A stretch of 64,000 nt of DNA, taken from contig CM065646.1 of the NCBI GenBank assembly GCA_033220425.1, positions 813,501 to 877,500 on the forward strand, written 5' to 3'. The position numbers were made by a program, and so were the translations under genes. Positions 1 to 9,966 of the stretch are shown piece after piece. A model generated the notes under the pieces. The model saw only the letters and a list, made by a program, of their open reading frames with translations. It did no database searches and was not told the origin of the DNA. Origin of the DNA: Lepraria neglecta (Eukaryota; Ascomycota; Lecanoromycetes; Lecanorales; Stereocaulaceae). Every line of letters starts with the position of its first letter. Position 1 is the first letter of the stretch.

Positions 1-1311
1 GACCTGTACCGTATTTGCTAGTGTTATTGCGACTGTTTTCTGATCGCTGGGACCTGAATAGTCAAGGGTTCCTTCTGGTGGTGTAGCAGGGCGAATAGTG
101 ACGTTAAATTGCTCGACCGGTACTGGCTGAGGAAAGTGCTTTAGTACTATCTAAGGATCGAATGGTGAGAGACCTGCTGCTGCCCAGGCTTTTTGGATAT
201 TGGTTGGTGTAATAGCTTCTTGCTTTGCTAGGCGATAAAGCTCCAAAAAGTCAACTATGTCAATCGAATAACTAGCACCAAGGCGTGTAACTCGCTGGAC
301 GTGCTTTTTATATACTAACGACAAAGGCGTAAATATGCCAACGTCCAATGGTTGTAGAAGGTGAGTGGTATGAGCAGGGAGACATAAAATGATGATTTTA
401 TGAGTAATGCAGTACTCAATCGCAGCAGTCGAAATATGTGAAGTATGCCTATTAGCGTATAGTATGCGGTATTCGCCTTTTTGATAAGCAGCCGTCTCTG
501 GATCAAAGCACTGTTCTATCCACCACAGATAAATCTCGTTCTCAGTCCAGCCATTTTCACTAGTACTAATATAAGCTTCTGGGAAAGCGTCGAACCAGGC
601 CTTTTGCTGACGTACTGCTTTGAATATAACCCAGGATCTGAGGACCTTTCCAACAATAGAAATACACTCCAATAGCGAGACCTATTCTCGATTACCGTAC
701 TGGGTCATATACTGAGGTTTCTCGTACCTGGAGATTATGACTTTTTGCTTAGCAATAACGCCTTACATGAAGCCCTTCTCATCCATATTCCATATATCCT
801 TATCCTCCACCTTATACTGGGTTCTGGTTTGCTGGAAAAGCTCGAACCATCCAGCGAGAATAGCAGGGTCCTCAGCTAAGGCACGTTCTTTATCCAATGG
901 TGGGATATATTTACTTTCAATATCCTTATGGCGATTGAGCCATTTCTGCGGCCAATTCTTCCCTAGAGGTGTCTAGCTACCCTTCTCTTTCAACAAATCC
1001 TGAGCAATTTGGCGTACTTGCTCTACTCGTGCAGGCCAGCCCTAAGCCTGAAGACGTAGTATCCAATCATGTATAGCTGTCTCTTCTTTGGGGGAGAGAC
1101 TTTGCTGGTTCTGCTGGCGTATAGTTATCGATACAGCGCCATTAATTCGACCTTGTAGAGTGCTTTTTGGGACACCATATTTGCCAGCAAGCTTCGTAAC
1201 CGAGACAGTCGTATCTTCTTTGTAGCGCTTATAGGCGAGCTCAAGACACTCATCCGGCGACAGTTCAGGTGGTTCGGGGGGTTCTGTAGGCGGGGGAGGG
1301 TCTATAGGCAT
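1..1311 (-). pseudogene. Fot1/pogo-like DDE transposase relic with five in-frame stops
   Basis: One reading frame can be followed from an ATG at 1311 to the left edge. The N-terminal part (1042-1311) is proline-rich and then shows a psq-type helix-turn-helix (KLAGKYGVPKSTLQGRI). The catalytic core follows, with the first Asp in the motif NMDEKGF near 800 and the late core motif HTTHLLQPLDVGIFTPLS near 330. In-frame stops interrupt the frame after the residues LQA, KGS, GFM, NRE and FDP, but similarity continues across every stop, so these are point mutations and not introns. Several stops could be single C-to-T or G-to-A changes, which fits repeat-induced point mutation. This copy cannot make transposase. 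Confidence 0.88.
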
Positions 1312-1434
1312 GTTAGAAGCTTTATGGGGGCTGCTGATGTCGATTCAATCGAAGAGGGGGAATAAAAATTTTGAAATTCAGCCCTATAGGGCTGACCGGC
1401 AGGGCAGTTCAGCCGGTTGGGGGGTCAATTCTTC
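1..1434 (-). mobile_element. Fot1/pogo-type DNA transposon, degraded, left part outside the window
   Basis: A class II element whose transposase runs leftward off the window. The right-hand end lies at 1434 and abuts a TA dinucleotide (1435-1436), the target duplication expected for pogo/Tc1-mariner elements. Read inward from that end, the terminal sequence begins GAAGAATTGACCCCCCAACC and holds the palindromic core CCCTATAGGG a little further in (about 1382-1391). These terminal features recur, diverged, in the 299-bp element at 10471-10769. The left end and the second terminal repeat are not visible. The element is certain as a transposon because of its transposase; assignment to the Fot1/pogo group rests on the HTH/CENP-B-like N-terminus and DDE_1-type motifs. 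Confidence 0.85.
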
Positions 1435-1477
1435 TACTAAAACTGTCAAATGAAAGTAAATTCATAAATGGTAGAAC

Positions 1478-2509
1478 ATGAACCAACTAACCATGGATGA
1501 GAATACGCCGCTTGACCAGGACCAGGACTTTCCATCTCTAGTCTTCAATCTCGAGGAGGACCCTCATCTGAATTCCCAGCTATCCCATTTCGGCAGAGAG
1601 AAATCCCCTGCCAAAGATGTCAAATATCGCCCATCAGAGCAGCAACTCCTCAAAGAAGGTAAACTTGGCTCCTCTGAATTCACAGCTCGGCTGCAGCAAG
1701 CCTCGTTCGGAACATTCAAAGGCGAGACCGCCTGCCTCGTGGTCATCAAGGTGGATTTCGCCGCGAAGAACAAAGGCTGGTTCCGCTTTCGGAGAGCCAC
1801 AATCGAGATGGAAGTGGAGGAGCCATCTCTCAGCTCGGCGAAAAACGATGAAGTTGATGAAGAGGTATCTAGCGACGACAGCGATGAAGCGGAGTATACT
1901 GGGCCTTTGATCCGCACTTTCTACCCAGATCTTATTCGCGGCCATATCCAGACCGCCGCTGAGACATACAACATCAGTTTCGAGCTGCCCATCCCCTCTC
2001 CGGCCCCAAGCGGTGGCCTTTCCGCTGGATGGACCGTCACCTCTCCCCGCGAAAGCCACCACCTTGTCCACGGCTTCCTCGTCGGTAGCCCAGAGACCCG
2101 TGTGAAGTGGAACATGAACGAGAACGAAATTAGCAAAGGTGGACTTTATGAGCAACCTGTCTTCGCCATAGTCGTGCGTTATCGGGAGGAGAAAGGGTTT
2201 GTGCTGGGATTGAGGATGAGAGCGACGACTTATGGGGGGTTGGGCGTGGTGGGGAAAGGGGGCGCGAGGATCAAATTTATGAAGACCTGCAAGGGAGGTG
2301 GGGATGGGGAAGGGAGGATGGGTGGATTAACGGGCGGATCGGTCACAGTGGGAGGGAAGACGTGGAATGGCAATGCAGACTCAAAATCTGGTTCAATAAG
2401 TCTCCAGGAGGTGGATCTTGAGCTTTTAACACGTATGAGATCAACCCTACTGGGAGAGCAGGGGCCTGGGGGTGGTCAATTCGATTCATCACTAACAAGA
2501 AATGCTTGA
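1478..2509 (+). CDS. Uncharacterised fungal protein, 343 aa
   Basis: Single-exon open frame of 343 codons; I do not recognise the family. The N-terminal 60 residues are acidic and polar. An acidic Ser/Asp-rich linker follows at about residues 115-140. A well-ordered segment occupies about 60-115 and 145-265, with alternating hydrophobic residues suggesting beta structure and a Trp-Phe-Arg-Phe patch (GWFRFRRA). The C-terminus (about 270-343) is Gly-rich and probably disordered. There is no signal peptide and no membrane segment. It begins only 43 bp from the end of the degraded transposon, so its promoter may overlap the transposon end. An alternative in-frame ATG lies six codons in (MDENTPL). 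Length, codon use and mixed composition support a real gene; function unknown. Confidence 0.6.
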   Translation: MNQLTMDENTPLDQDQDFPSLVFNLEEDPHLNSQLSHFGREKSPAKDVKYRPSEQQLLKEGKLGSSEFTARLQQASFGTFKGETACLVVIKVDFAAKNKGWFRFRRATIEMEVEEPSLSSAKNDEVDEEVSSDDSDEAEYTGPLIRTFYPDLIRGHIQTAAETYNISFELPIPSPAPSGGLSAGWTVTSPRESHHLVHGFLVGSPETRVKWNMNENEISKGGLYEQPVFAIVVRYREEKGFVLGLRMRATTYGGLGVVGKGGARIKFMKTCKGGGDGEGRMGGLTGGSVTVGGKTWNGNADSKSGSISLQEVDLELLTRMRSTLLGEQGPGGGQFDSSLTRNA

Positions 2510-3041
2510 CTCTCTACTATGGCCCTTTTAAAGTTGTGCTTGCAGAGATCAATGGGGAACTGATGACGGAATGATTGTGGGCTAGGGTTATAGTGGTTCT
2601 TAGTGTTAGCGAGTGTTAGTAACGTGAAGGATGCCAACCAAAAGTTAGAATTCCTCCATTTTCGTTTCACATGCTTAGAATTAAATCTATCTCTATCAAA
2701 ATCTTTTAAGTCGTACGTGTCCATATGGTTGAAGAATTCTGTAATAAGTTTTCTTTATCAGTAACAACATACATATTATTATGAATATAAAAAAAAAATC
2801 AACATCAAAATCAAAATCAAAACGTATAAATAAAGTAAAACAAACATAATAGGTAAAGCGAGTAGCGAGAAAGCAGGAAGTGGCTAAGAAGGAGCACGGG
2901 GAAACAATAAGGGACCAGAAGGAGCATATGGACGAAGCAGGCCTTAGCGCGCGAGCAAATTGGGTACTGTCTTATTCGGCAAGAGGTCACTGATTTTATT
3001 GAGACTATATATACATACATCCCTAGCAAGACACGATGAGA
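2510..3041. other. Intergenic, convergent 3' regions, AT-rich
   Basis: This stretch lies between the 3' end of the 343-aa gene and the 3' end of the decayed MFS transporter on the opposite strand. It includes an A-rich segment at about 2780-2830 with short repeats of the type ATCAAA. I see no coding signal or RNA gene. Confidence 0.6.
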
Positions 3042-4770
3042 CTACAAAACCAATCTAAACCCTCTCTCAGCGCCAACCCCAGGGACAACTCCACCCACTG
3101 AAACAGCGCCCTTGACTGGCTCTCCGCGATTTAGCTTCTTGTTCAGATGGACGAGGGTGAACCGAAGTACCGTAGCTGAGATAATAGCAATGAAAGAGGT
3201 GACACCATTGACGCTCATGGCTACAATGAAGCGAGGACCAGCGCTTTCGGGATAAATGTAGCTAGTCAGATGTTAATAGACGCTCTGTCGCAGTAAAAGC
3301 GCGAGAAAATTGTACCTAGCGTATATGGAACTGCAATTGCTGGCGGCGTTGATGGCTGCAAGCGCAGCAGCCCGCTAGAAATCTGTAAGCTGATAAACAA
3401 GAGCACAATGAGATGGAAGATTACCTTCGCAGGCGGTCTCGGAAGCGTGTTACTGATCCATGCCAATGCAACGACATAACCCGTATACACACCGGCAGGC
3501 ATGAGCATCATTGCAAAATATCGAGGTCCAGCCGCTGTGGTAGTAGCGGTAATGATGTACGCTATGACTGCAAAGTAGAGGGGAACGGTGATGTGAAAAT
3601 ATCGCTCTCCGGTGCGGTCGGCGTGCCAGGAGTTGATGAATGTTGTTATGACGGCCAAAGTATAGGGTGGGACGGTAAGGAGGAGCGAGATAACGTCAGA
3701 GTATCCCAGAGTGGCAACGACAGTAGGAAAAAAGGGTTGTGACGGTGCCAGAGGCCACGAAGCAGAACAGGATGACCATCTATACAATCATCAGTATTGT
3801 CGAGCGAATGATGGCTTGACACAAGGGAGGAGGGGGAATCTACCAAGTTCCACATCTTGAGATCTTGAAAAGCAAGCTCCATCCCGTGAGAGAATGTCTG
3901 CTGACTCGAACCAACCCAATCATCCTCCCCGATATCCTCATCCAGCCGCCAAATAGCCAATTACCTCTCATTCTCTGTAAGCTATATTGTCGTGCGCGGG
4001 AAATCCGGGAGAGCGAAGTAGACGCAGAAAGCGATAAAGATAGTAATAACGCCCTCGATGATGAACAGCCATCACCAAGCGCTCAAGCCTTTCGCGCCAT
4101 CAAGGCCATTCGTGATACCAGTAGATATCAAGCCGGAAAAAGCGCCAGAGAGGAGGGATCCTGAATATAGTAAAGCTGTTCGAAACCCTAGCTCTTTTCT
4201 CGTGTACCATGATGATAGGAAGAAGAGATACCCAGGGAACTACGCAGCCTCGACGAAACCTAAGAAAAAGCGTATAGCGATCAAACCGCCAGAGCTGTGG
4301 GCACCTGCTGTCGCCGCAGATATCACGCCCCAAACCACCATGCAGCTAGGCAAGTAAAGGGAGGGTTTGCCGATCTTGTTGAGGAAGAGGTTCGAAGGTA
4401 TCTACATGAGGAGGTAGCCCACGAAGAGGATACTTAGCGCCGTGAGGTATTGGGTGCTGCTCAGGTCCAAGCCTCCCTCGCTTGGGGGATCCTGCAGTCC
4501 AGCCAGTCGTGCGGCAGCGATGTTATTGTGGTCAAGGTAATTCATAATGTACATCAGAATCAGCATGGGTAGGAGCCGTATATCGATCTTTCTAGTCAAA
4601 AGTCGCTCAGCATGGGCGCGCCCTTCGGGGGAAAGCTTCAAAACGAGCTCTGGAGGTTGGCGCTTCATTCTTGTTGCTGATGCGGTGGGTGCGTTCTCAA
4701 TGTAGCTCTCATCTGCGGACAATTTTGTATCGGCTTCAAAGCCTCTTACTTCGGGGGTCGTGGACGTCAT
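3042..4770 (-). pseudogene. Decayed MFS transporter, anion:cation symporter (Dal5/Tna1-like) family
   Basis: The complete outline of an ACS-family permease (allantoate, nicotinate or vitamin type) can be followed from ATG 4770 to a stop at 3042. The start is open for 122 codons and includes the family-typical KIDIRLLPMLILMYIMNYLD. In-frame stops then occur where the family has a sense codon: in GYLLM*IPSN, GFVEAA*FPG, GAW*WLFI, TTI*LTENE and NER*LAIWRL. There is also a one-base frameshift near 3735, just before FFPTVV. Four of the five stops fit a single C-to-T or G-to-A change. Two introns are still recognisable (near 3780-3850 and 3265-3315), and the C-terminus (YIYPESAGPRFIVAMSVN) is well preserved. 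The match continues through every lesion, so recent loss of function is more likely than misassembly. Substrate cannot be inferred. Confidence 0.88.
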
Positions 4771-5573
4771 AACGTCTGAGAATGTTGAGGGGGCATATGG
4801 CGACTACTCGCTTCGGGGAAGTTGCGCGCAGGCAAGGAGGAAGTAGAACATGAGGAGAGAAGGAGAGGAGACATCATTGCGCATGAAAGGGGATGAATAG
4901 CCGGGAGATTATGACGGCAATGGACAGCGGGGTTACAGAGATGGTTGACCAGTAGGGCCTTGGGCGAGCAAGCAAGGCGGGCGAGGCGGGGAAAAAGCTT
5001 AGAATAGTATTTATGGGCAGCTCTCTCACTTCATAGACTCTGCTAAGCATCCTTCGATTCTCCTTTCAAGGAACAACCTGACTGAGCTGATAGCATTACC
5101 TCTCAATGGCAATTTGCACAATCTCAGGACCTATTGTTCAGACCTCTGACCACGGCCGCGGGTTTTCAGTGGTGAAGAACCAAGGGCTGGTGAGCCTGAA
5201 AGACTTTCCTGGGGCCTTTGGGTTGGTATATAGCCGCTTGGGACCCATCCTGCATGGCTTCCTGCACCTCTATGAGTACCTGCTTCTTTGAGACATCCTT
5301 GCGTGGCTTGCCACGTATGAGCTGCCATGTGTAGGCTCGGTGGACCTGGTATCGCATGCGGGCATCTGGCTAGGATTTCGTGGGATCCCACAAGAGTTCA
5401 ACGTTCCAAGATATATTTTTGGCCTACAATAGAAATATGGGGACTTCATGCTGCTCGGCCCGCCTTTCTTTCTCTTCGTTTTCTACCTCGTTACTCCAGG
5501 AAAACCGGTGTACAAGTCGTTCCTCGGCATCTCATATAGTGGTCTCTTCACGGTATTTTTGCAATCCAAAAAA
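4771..5573. other. Intergenic between decayed transporter and secreted-protein gene
   Basis: Divergent upstream region of two genes. No convincing coding potential, RNA gene or repeat was found. Short open frames here overlap each other on both strands without recognisable content. Confidence 0.5.
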
Positions 5574-6297
5574 ATGAGACTCAGCTACGTGCATACTTTC
5601 CTCATCTGGATACTCGCTACCCTAAACTCAGCATACGCATGTGGCACCTGCATTGAAGATCACCAAGTGGAGAGCATCGCCCAATGCTGGCTGAATGCTT
5701 TCGCCACAGGAGGCCTTCATACTTTGCCAGAGGCAGTCACCGAGAATTTCCGCAAAACCCTTAAAAACTCGCAGCTCATTCTCTGAGACTAACTCCATCG
5801 TACAGATCCACATTTATGACAAAGGTGCTCAAATTGGATCCACGATACCCTATATTCAGAACTACAATCAACTCTACAAGTCCATCAGCACGTCTGCATA
5901 TGGCGGTGGTGGTGTCAACAACGTCACTTACGATGTTGTATTCACCTTCCATGCATGCGATCGCATAGCCCTGCGATGGCAAGAAAACGCTTATACTACT
6001 ACTGACGTTGGATACGGAAGGTAAGGCCTCTCTCAGTCTCCTCGAGGCCATTTTGATTTCATAGAAGGAGCAAAGCGCTAACATGCATAAAGTACCGTGG
6101 GAGCAGGGAAGTACATCGAACTCAAAAGCACCGATTTACTCACCATTGATCTAAAGAACAAGAAGGTCATGAATGCGACAACGTCAGCAGATTTGCTCAA
6201 CTATTATCGAGCATTAGGCTATCCTCTGGGTGTGTGGTCCGCCAACTTAGAATATCCGGTGCCAACTCGGCAGGAATGCCTTGTCACTCGCAGCTAG
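5574..6297 (+). CDS. Small secreted protein, SnoaL-like character, 193 aa
   Basis: Three exons, 5574-5735, 5806-6020 and 6093-6297, join in frame to 193 aa. Intron 1 (70 nt) is GTCACC...ACAG with a CTAAC branch sequence 16 nt before the acceptor; intron 2 (72 nt) is GTAAGG...AAAG. Residues 1-23 form a signal peptide (MRLSYVHTFLIWILATLNSA), followed by Cys residues in YACGTC. The mature part has a motif WLNAFATGG early on and a segment IHIYDKGAQIGS that resembles the cone-shaped SnoaL/NTF2 fold seen in many small fungal secreted proteins, then FTFHACDRIALRWQENAYT and KSTDLLTIDLK. It could be an apoplastic or cell-wall protein; enzymatic activity is not evident. Confidence in a spliced secreted protein is moderate, in the fold low. 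Confidence 0.62.
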
Positions 6298-7721
6298 ATG
6301 ACTGATGCCTTAATGATAAAAGCCAAAATTAGAGCATGCTCGTTCGGCGAGACACTCACGTCAACATTTCCATAGAACTATAGAAGACCACAAGGGCCAT
6401 TTTGTTATCGTGCTTACCGCTATATGTCTCCTCGGCAGGACTGGACTCACTTCGATTCGCGCGGGGAAGTCTACCCCGAATATTGCGTTCAAGAGATCTG
6501 ATGCGCCCACACCATGTCAAGCTAGAACACCTGAATACGATACATAACATCGATGGTTATCAATGCTTCGTTCCCTTCAACCTAACGTTCCATTGCTCTG
6601 TCTCTCCCTTGCTATTTCTTACTCTCTAGCAGTTGAAAGACTGCCCGTCAAAGTTCATTTGCAATGTCTCACTAGCACGAGCCATAGCAATTCTACTCCT
6701 TATTTCCTAAAATCCTACAACGCCCTCATTTCGCTCCGCCGTTCGTCAGCCATCATGACAATCTTCCAAAGAAGTGCGCTGGCAGGTAATACTAAACCCT
6801 CATCCCCAGACCCAACACCCAACCAAAGACGAAGAATCCTTCAAACTCACAGTATCCCTCTCAAAGAACTCTCCCCATCCCAAACAAAAGGATAAAAAGT
6901 CTCACACGCCGGCATTGACGACAAATGGTGACTGAGGACCAAGGAAAATTGGCCCTCTGGTGAGCAGACGATCCATCAGTGAAACATCGAAAATCTGAAA
7001 GAGGCAGGCGTATTTGCTTAATAACGATGGAGAACGAGCAGAATGAATGCAATGACTTTCGATAGGCCGGCAAATGCCCGACAGTGAAACATCGAAAACT
7101 TGAAAAGAGGTAGTACGTAGCGGTGATGAGCAAAAGTGAGTTGATAGCAAATAGCTGATGGCCGGATATGGACGGCCATCGGCTAGACATGCAACAGTGA
7201 CAAAATCAGAAACGAAAGCCTTGTTGCTTGCGCGGGTGGTGAGCAAGACTGAGCATATGCAAATGGCACGATACCGGCCAGACACCCAACAGTGAAACTC
7301 CGTACTCTCGGTGGCGAGGAGCAAGAACGAGCAGAATGCAATTGGCCCTATCTGGCCGAAGCCGGACAGACGTCCAACGGTGAAAGACGGAAAACCTGAA
7401 AGAAGTAAGCCTTCTTGCTTTCTGCGGTGGTGAGCAAGAGATTATGATGTAAGTGGCCCCCATACCGGCTAGACTGTAGAATCGAAGAGTGAAAAAGACG
7501 TTTACTAGTAAACATGGTAAAGTAGTAAGGGAAATGATCTTCGGGCGGTTGATTTGAGGAGAGAGAAAGCAAAAAATGCTCAAAGAAATGAATGGTAACA
7601 GCTGATGAAGAGAGCGTCGTTTGCTTATATCCTGACCTCTAGATCACCTCCCATTCATCTTCATCTTCATCATCACAACAATTTTCAACCTTCAACTCAC
7701 AACACTTGGTAGATCTCAAGG
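6298..7721. other. Long intergenic region with a degenerate tandem-repeat block
   Basis: No gene recognised between the secreted-protein gene and the annexin 3' end. The first 650 bp hold nothing I can name. The segment 6955-7500 is an array of diverged repeats, listed separately. Open frames on the minus strand in 6900-7580 are by-products of that repeat. Confidence 0.55.
6955..7500. repeat. Degenerate tandem repeat, about five to six copies of a 80-115 bp unit
   Basis: Recurring landmarks appear in the same order: CCGGCCAGAC-like start, CCAACAGTGAAA, then ATCGAAAACTTGAAA, then GCGGTGGTGAGCAAGA, then GAGCAGAATGCAA and GGCCC. Copies start near 6955, 7069, 7161, 7274, 7352 and 7465; the fourth is shorter, having lost the middle of the unit. 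Copies differ by many substitutions and small indels, so the array is old. I cannot assign it to a known element. Some shared landmarks, such as AGTGAAACATCGAAAA, are exact between copies. Confidence 0.7.
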
Positions 7722-9966
7722 CTACAACTCGACCTTACATAGAGCCACACAAAAGTTTCCAAATTCGCTCTTAGTTCCCGCCTCAATAGCATGTTCCAAT
7801 CGTGTATCGTATTTCTGCTTGTATGCTACCTTGATTCTCTCCATATGCCTTGGCTCCCAATGGAATCGCACTAGACGACTGACAAGCAGGTCAGAACGAT
7901 CTTTGGATGTCTCGGACAAGGCTTGGTGTAGGAGTAAGGCGTCGCGGACAGGTTTATTCAGTACGCCATTGATGATGTGCGCGAGGGTTTCGCCCTGTGT
8001 CATCAGCATTAGTTCTGCGCTTAAGTGTAAAGAGGAAGAGGAAAACATGCCACTAGATTTTGAGACTTCTTGATCATCTCCCTTGCGAAGTTCTTGTGAT
8101 ACTGGCCTTCAAAGACACGCAATACTTCTGCAAGATGCTTATCACTCCTTACAACAATGATGTTGATCATTGCAGTCTCTCCTCCTTCCTTGGAGGTTAA
8201 GGCACGGTAGAGATCCTGAGCGTCTTTGCGCACGAGGTCGATGGAGAGCTTCTCATTGTCTGACATGCGTCTCTCCTCCAGGGCGAGTAAGACAGCATTA
8301 CGGAACTTGTCCTTTTTCAATTCCGTCTGCATGCACTTTTCTAAGCTGTTGTTGTACCGTTGATCACTGAAGGCATCCTTGATTTTCACAATCTCGCTGT
8401 TCGTACGGCCCATGAGACTTTCGATCAGAAGTTCTCGGCGGGAAGTGTTCGATTGATACCAGAAATTCGCCCAGTGTGCCTCGCTCTCCCATCTACCTAA
8501 TGCGGTTGCGTAAGCAACTTTCCCAAGGTTGCCGCTCAACTTCATCTTGATATGCTTGGCAATGTTGACGCCTTTCCCTTGAGACTTCATGTGTTTCTTG
8601 TATTCCGTTCTCAGCATCAAGACGTGGTCATCAGACAGGTGAGGCAGGATCTTGATGATAGACTTGGTTTCAGGGGTTGAGTGCTTCAAGGCCGCTGCCA
8701 GAGCAAGTGCATCGGGTTCCGGGTCGTAGAAAGAGACGGTCTTGACGCTCTTTTTCTTGAGAGTGGATCTGGAATAGCCCCTGGAGTCGTCTGAGTCTTC
8801 ATCAAGGGGATCGAGGTCAGAGAGGTCGTCATCGCCTCTCGATGCCAACATCATTGGAGAGGGCATGGGTGAGATTGATTGGTAAGTGCCACGATATGCT
8901 TCAAGAAGTGGGCTTCCCGGCGGCAGACCCCCTTGCATATGAACCTGATGTTGGCCTGGTGCTACCAAACCCAACATACCTCCAGCTGCTCCACCCGAGA
9001 CTGAGAGACGGTGTAGCTTTGGCGGGGATGGAGGCGCAATGTAGCTACCGTGAGCGAACTGGGGTTCAGCACTTGCGGTGTAGGAAACCTTCCTGCCATT
9101 TTGCGTATACTGCCCTCGATCTGCGTACTGATACTCGGTTCCACGTGAGCTGACTGAGCCTCTGTGAGCCTCTGGTCTGGATATAACTTGTGGTTGAGCA
9201 TATCTTTCAGAATATTAGCTAGATGGGCATCGTAGTCGGTTAAGGAATTGCATGATTCATACTGCGGATGCGGAGAATGGCCCCCAGTGAACCCTCCAGG
9301 CATTGATAGCTGGCGATACTTCTCTCCTCCTTCGCCGCTGCTGGTGCTCATGTGCCTTTTCCCATGACGGTCTTGTTCAGGCTTTGCATTCGAGATCTCA
9401 ACATATTCGCCTCTTTCTGTACGGACTAAGGTTGTTGAGCCCTTGTGCCTCGTCTTTCTGTCATCCTCGCTAGAGCTTGAGCTAGAGTCAGTATCATTGT
9501 AGCGTTTCTTCGTAGACTTCTTTTTCTTGCTATCAGAGTCACTGTCACTGTGGCGCTTCCTGTGCGACTTTTTCTTGCTATCAGAGTCACTGTCACTGTG
9601 GTGCTTCCTGTGCGACTTCTTCTTGCTCTTGCTGTCGGAGTCACTCTCGTCGCGGTGTCTCCTCGAGTGCTTCTTCTTAGACCTCGAGTCTGAATCAGAT
9701 TCACTTTCATCGCGCTTCTTAGAGTGTTTCTTCTTCGACCTATGATCAGAGTCGCTGTCCGAGTCGTCATAGTATTTCTTGGAGGTCTTCTTCCTGGATC
9801 TGTTGTCCGAGTCACTTTCATCGCTCTCATACTTCTTTGAGCTAGACATCTTTATTATGACCGCCGGCGATGGTGCCCTAGCGTCGCGTGATCGAGACCG
9901 TTCGTCTTTACGGCCGGGCGATTTGGAGCGGCCTCTGGAACGGCCATCGTCGACTCTGAGAGACAT
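7722..9966 (-). CDS. Annexin-like protein with charged repeat N-terminus, 700 aa (ANXC4-type)
   Basis: Calcium/phospholipid-binding annexin-fold protein of the fungal type with a long N-terminal extension. Exons on the minus strand: 9966-9263, 9176-8051 and 7994-7722, totalling 2103 nt. Intron 1 (9177-9262) is GTATGA...CCAG. Intron 2 (7995-8050) uses a GC donor if the family-typical NLVGETLAH junction is kept; an alternative GT donor three bases upstream would drop one Val. Residues about 40-175 are Ser/Asp alternating with Lys/Arg/His blocks (SDSDSDSKKKSHRK repeated). A Tyr/Pro/Gln-rich linker follows, then four helical annexin repeats from about residue 370, including HLSDDHVLMLRTEYKKH and ETLAHIINGVLN. 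Canonical type-2 calcium sites (GxGT) are hard to see, as is usual for this fungal subgroup, so membrane binding may be calcium-independent. Confidence 0.85.

Noticed and set aside
7206-7583. Minus-strand open frames with recurring peptide fragments
   Set aside because: They arise from the degenerate DNA repeat at 6955-7500; the frames are not kept between copies.
9527-9745. Plus-strand open frame with a repetitive Leu/Ser/Phe-rich protein
   Set aside because: It is the antisense shadow of the Ser/Lys repeat in the annexin-like gene.
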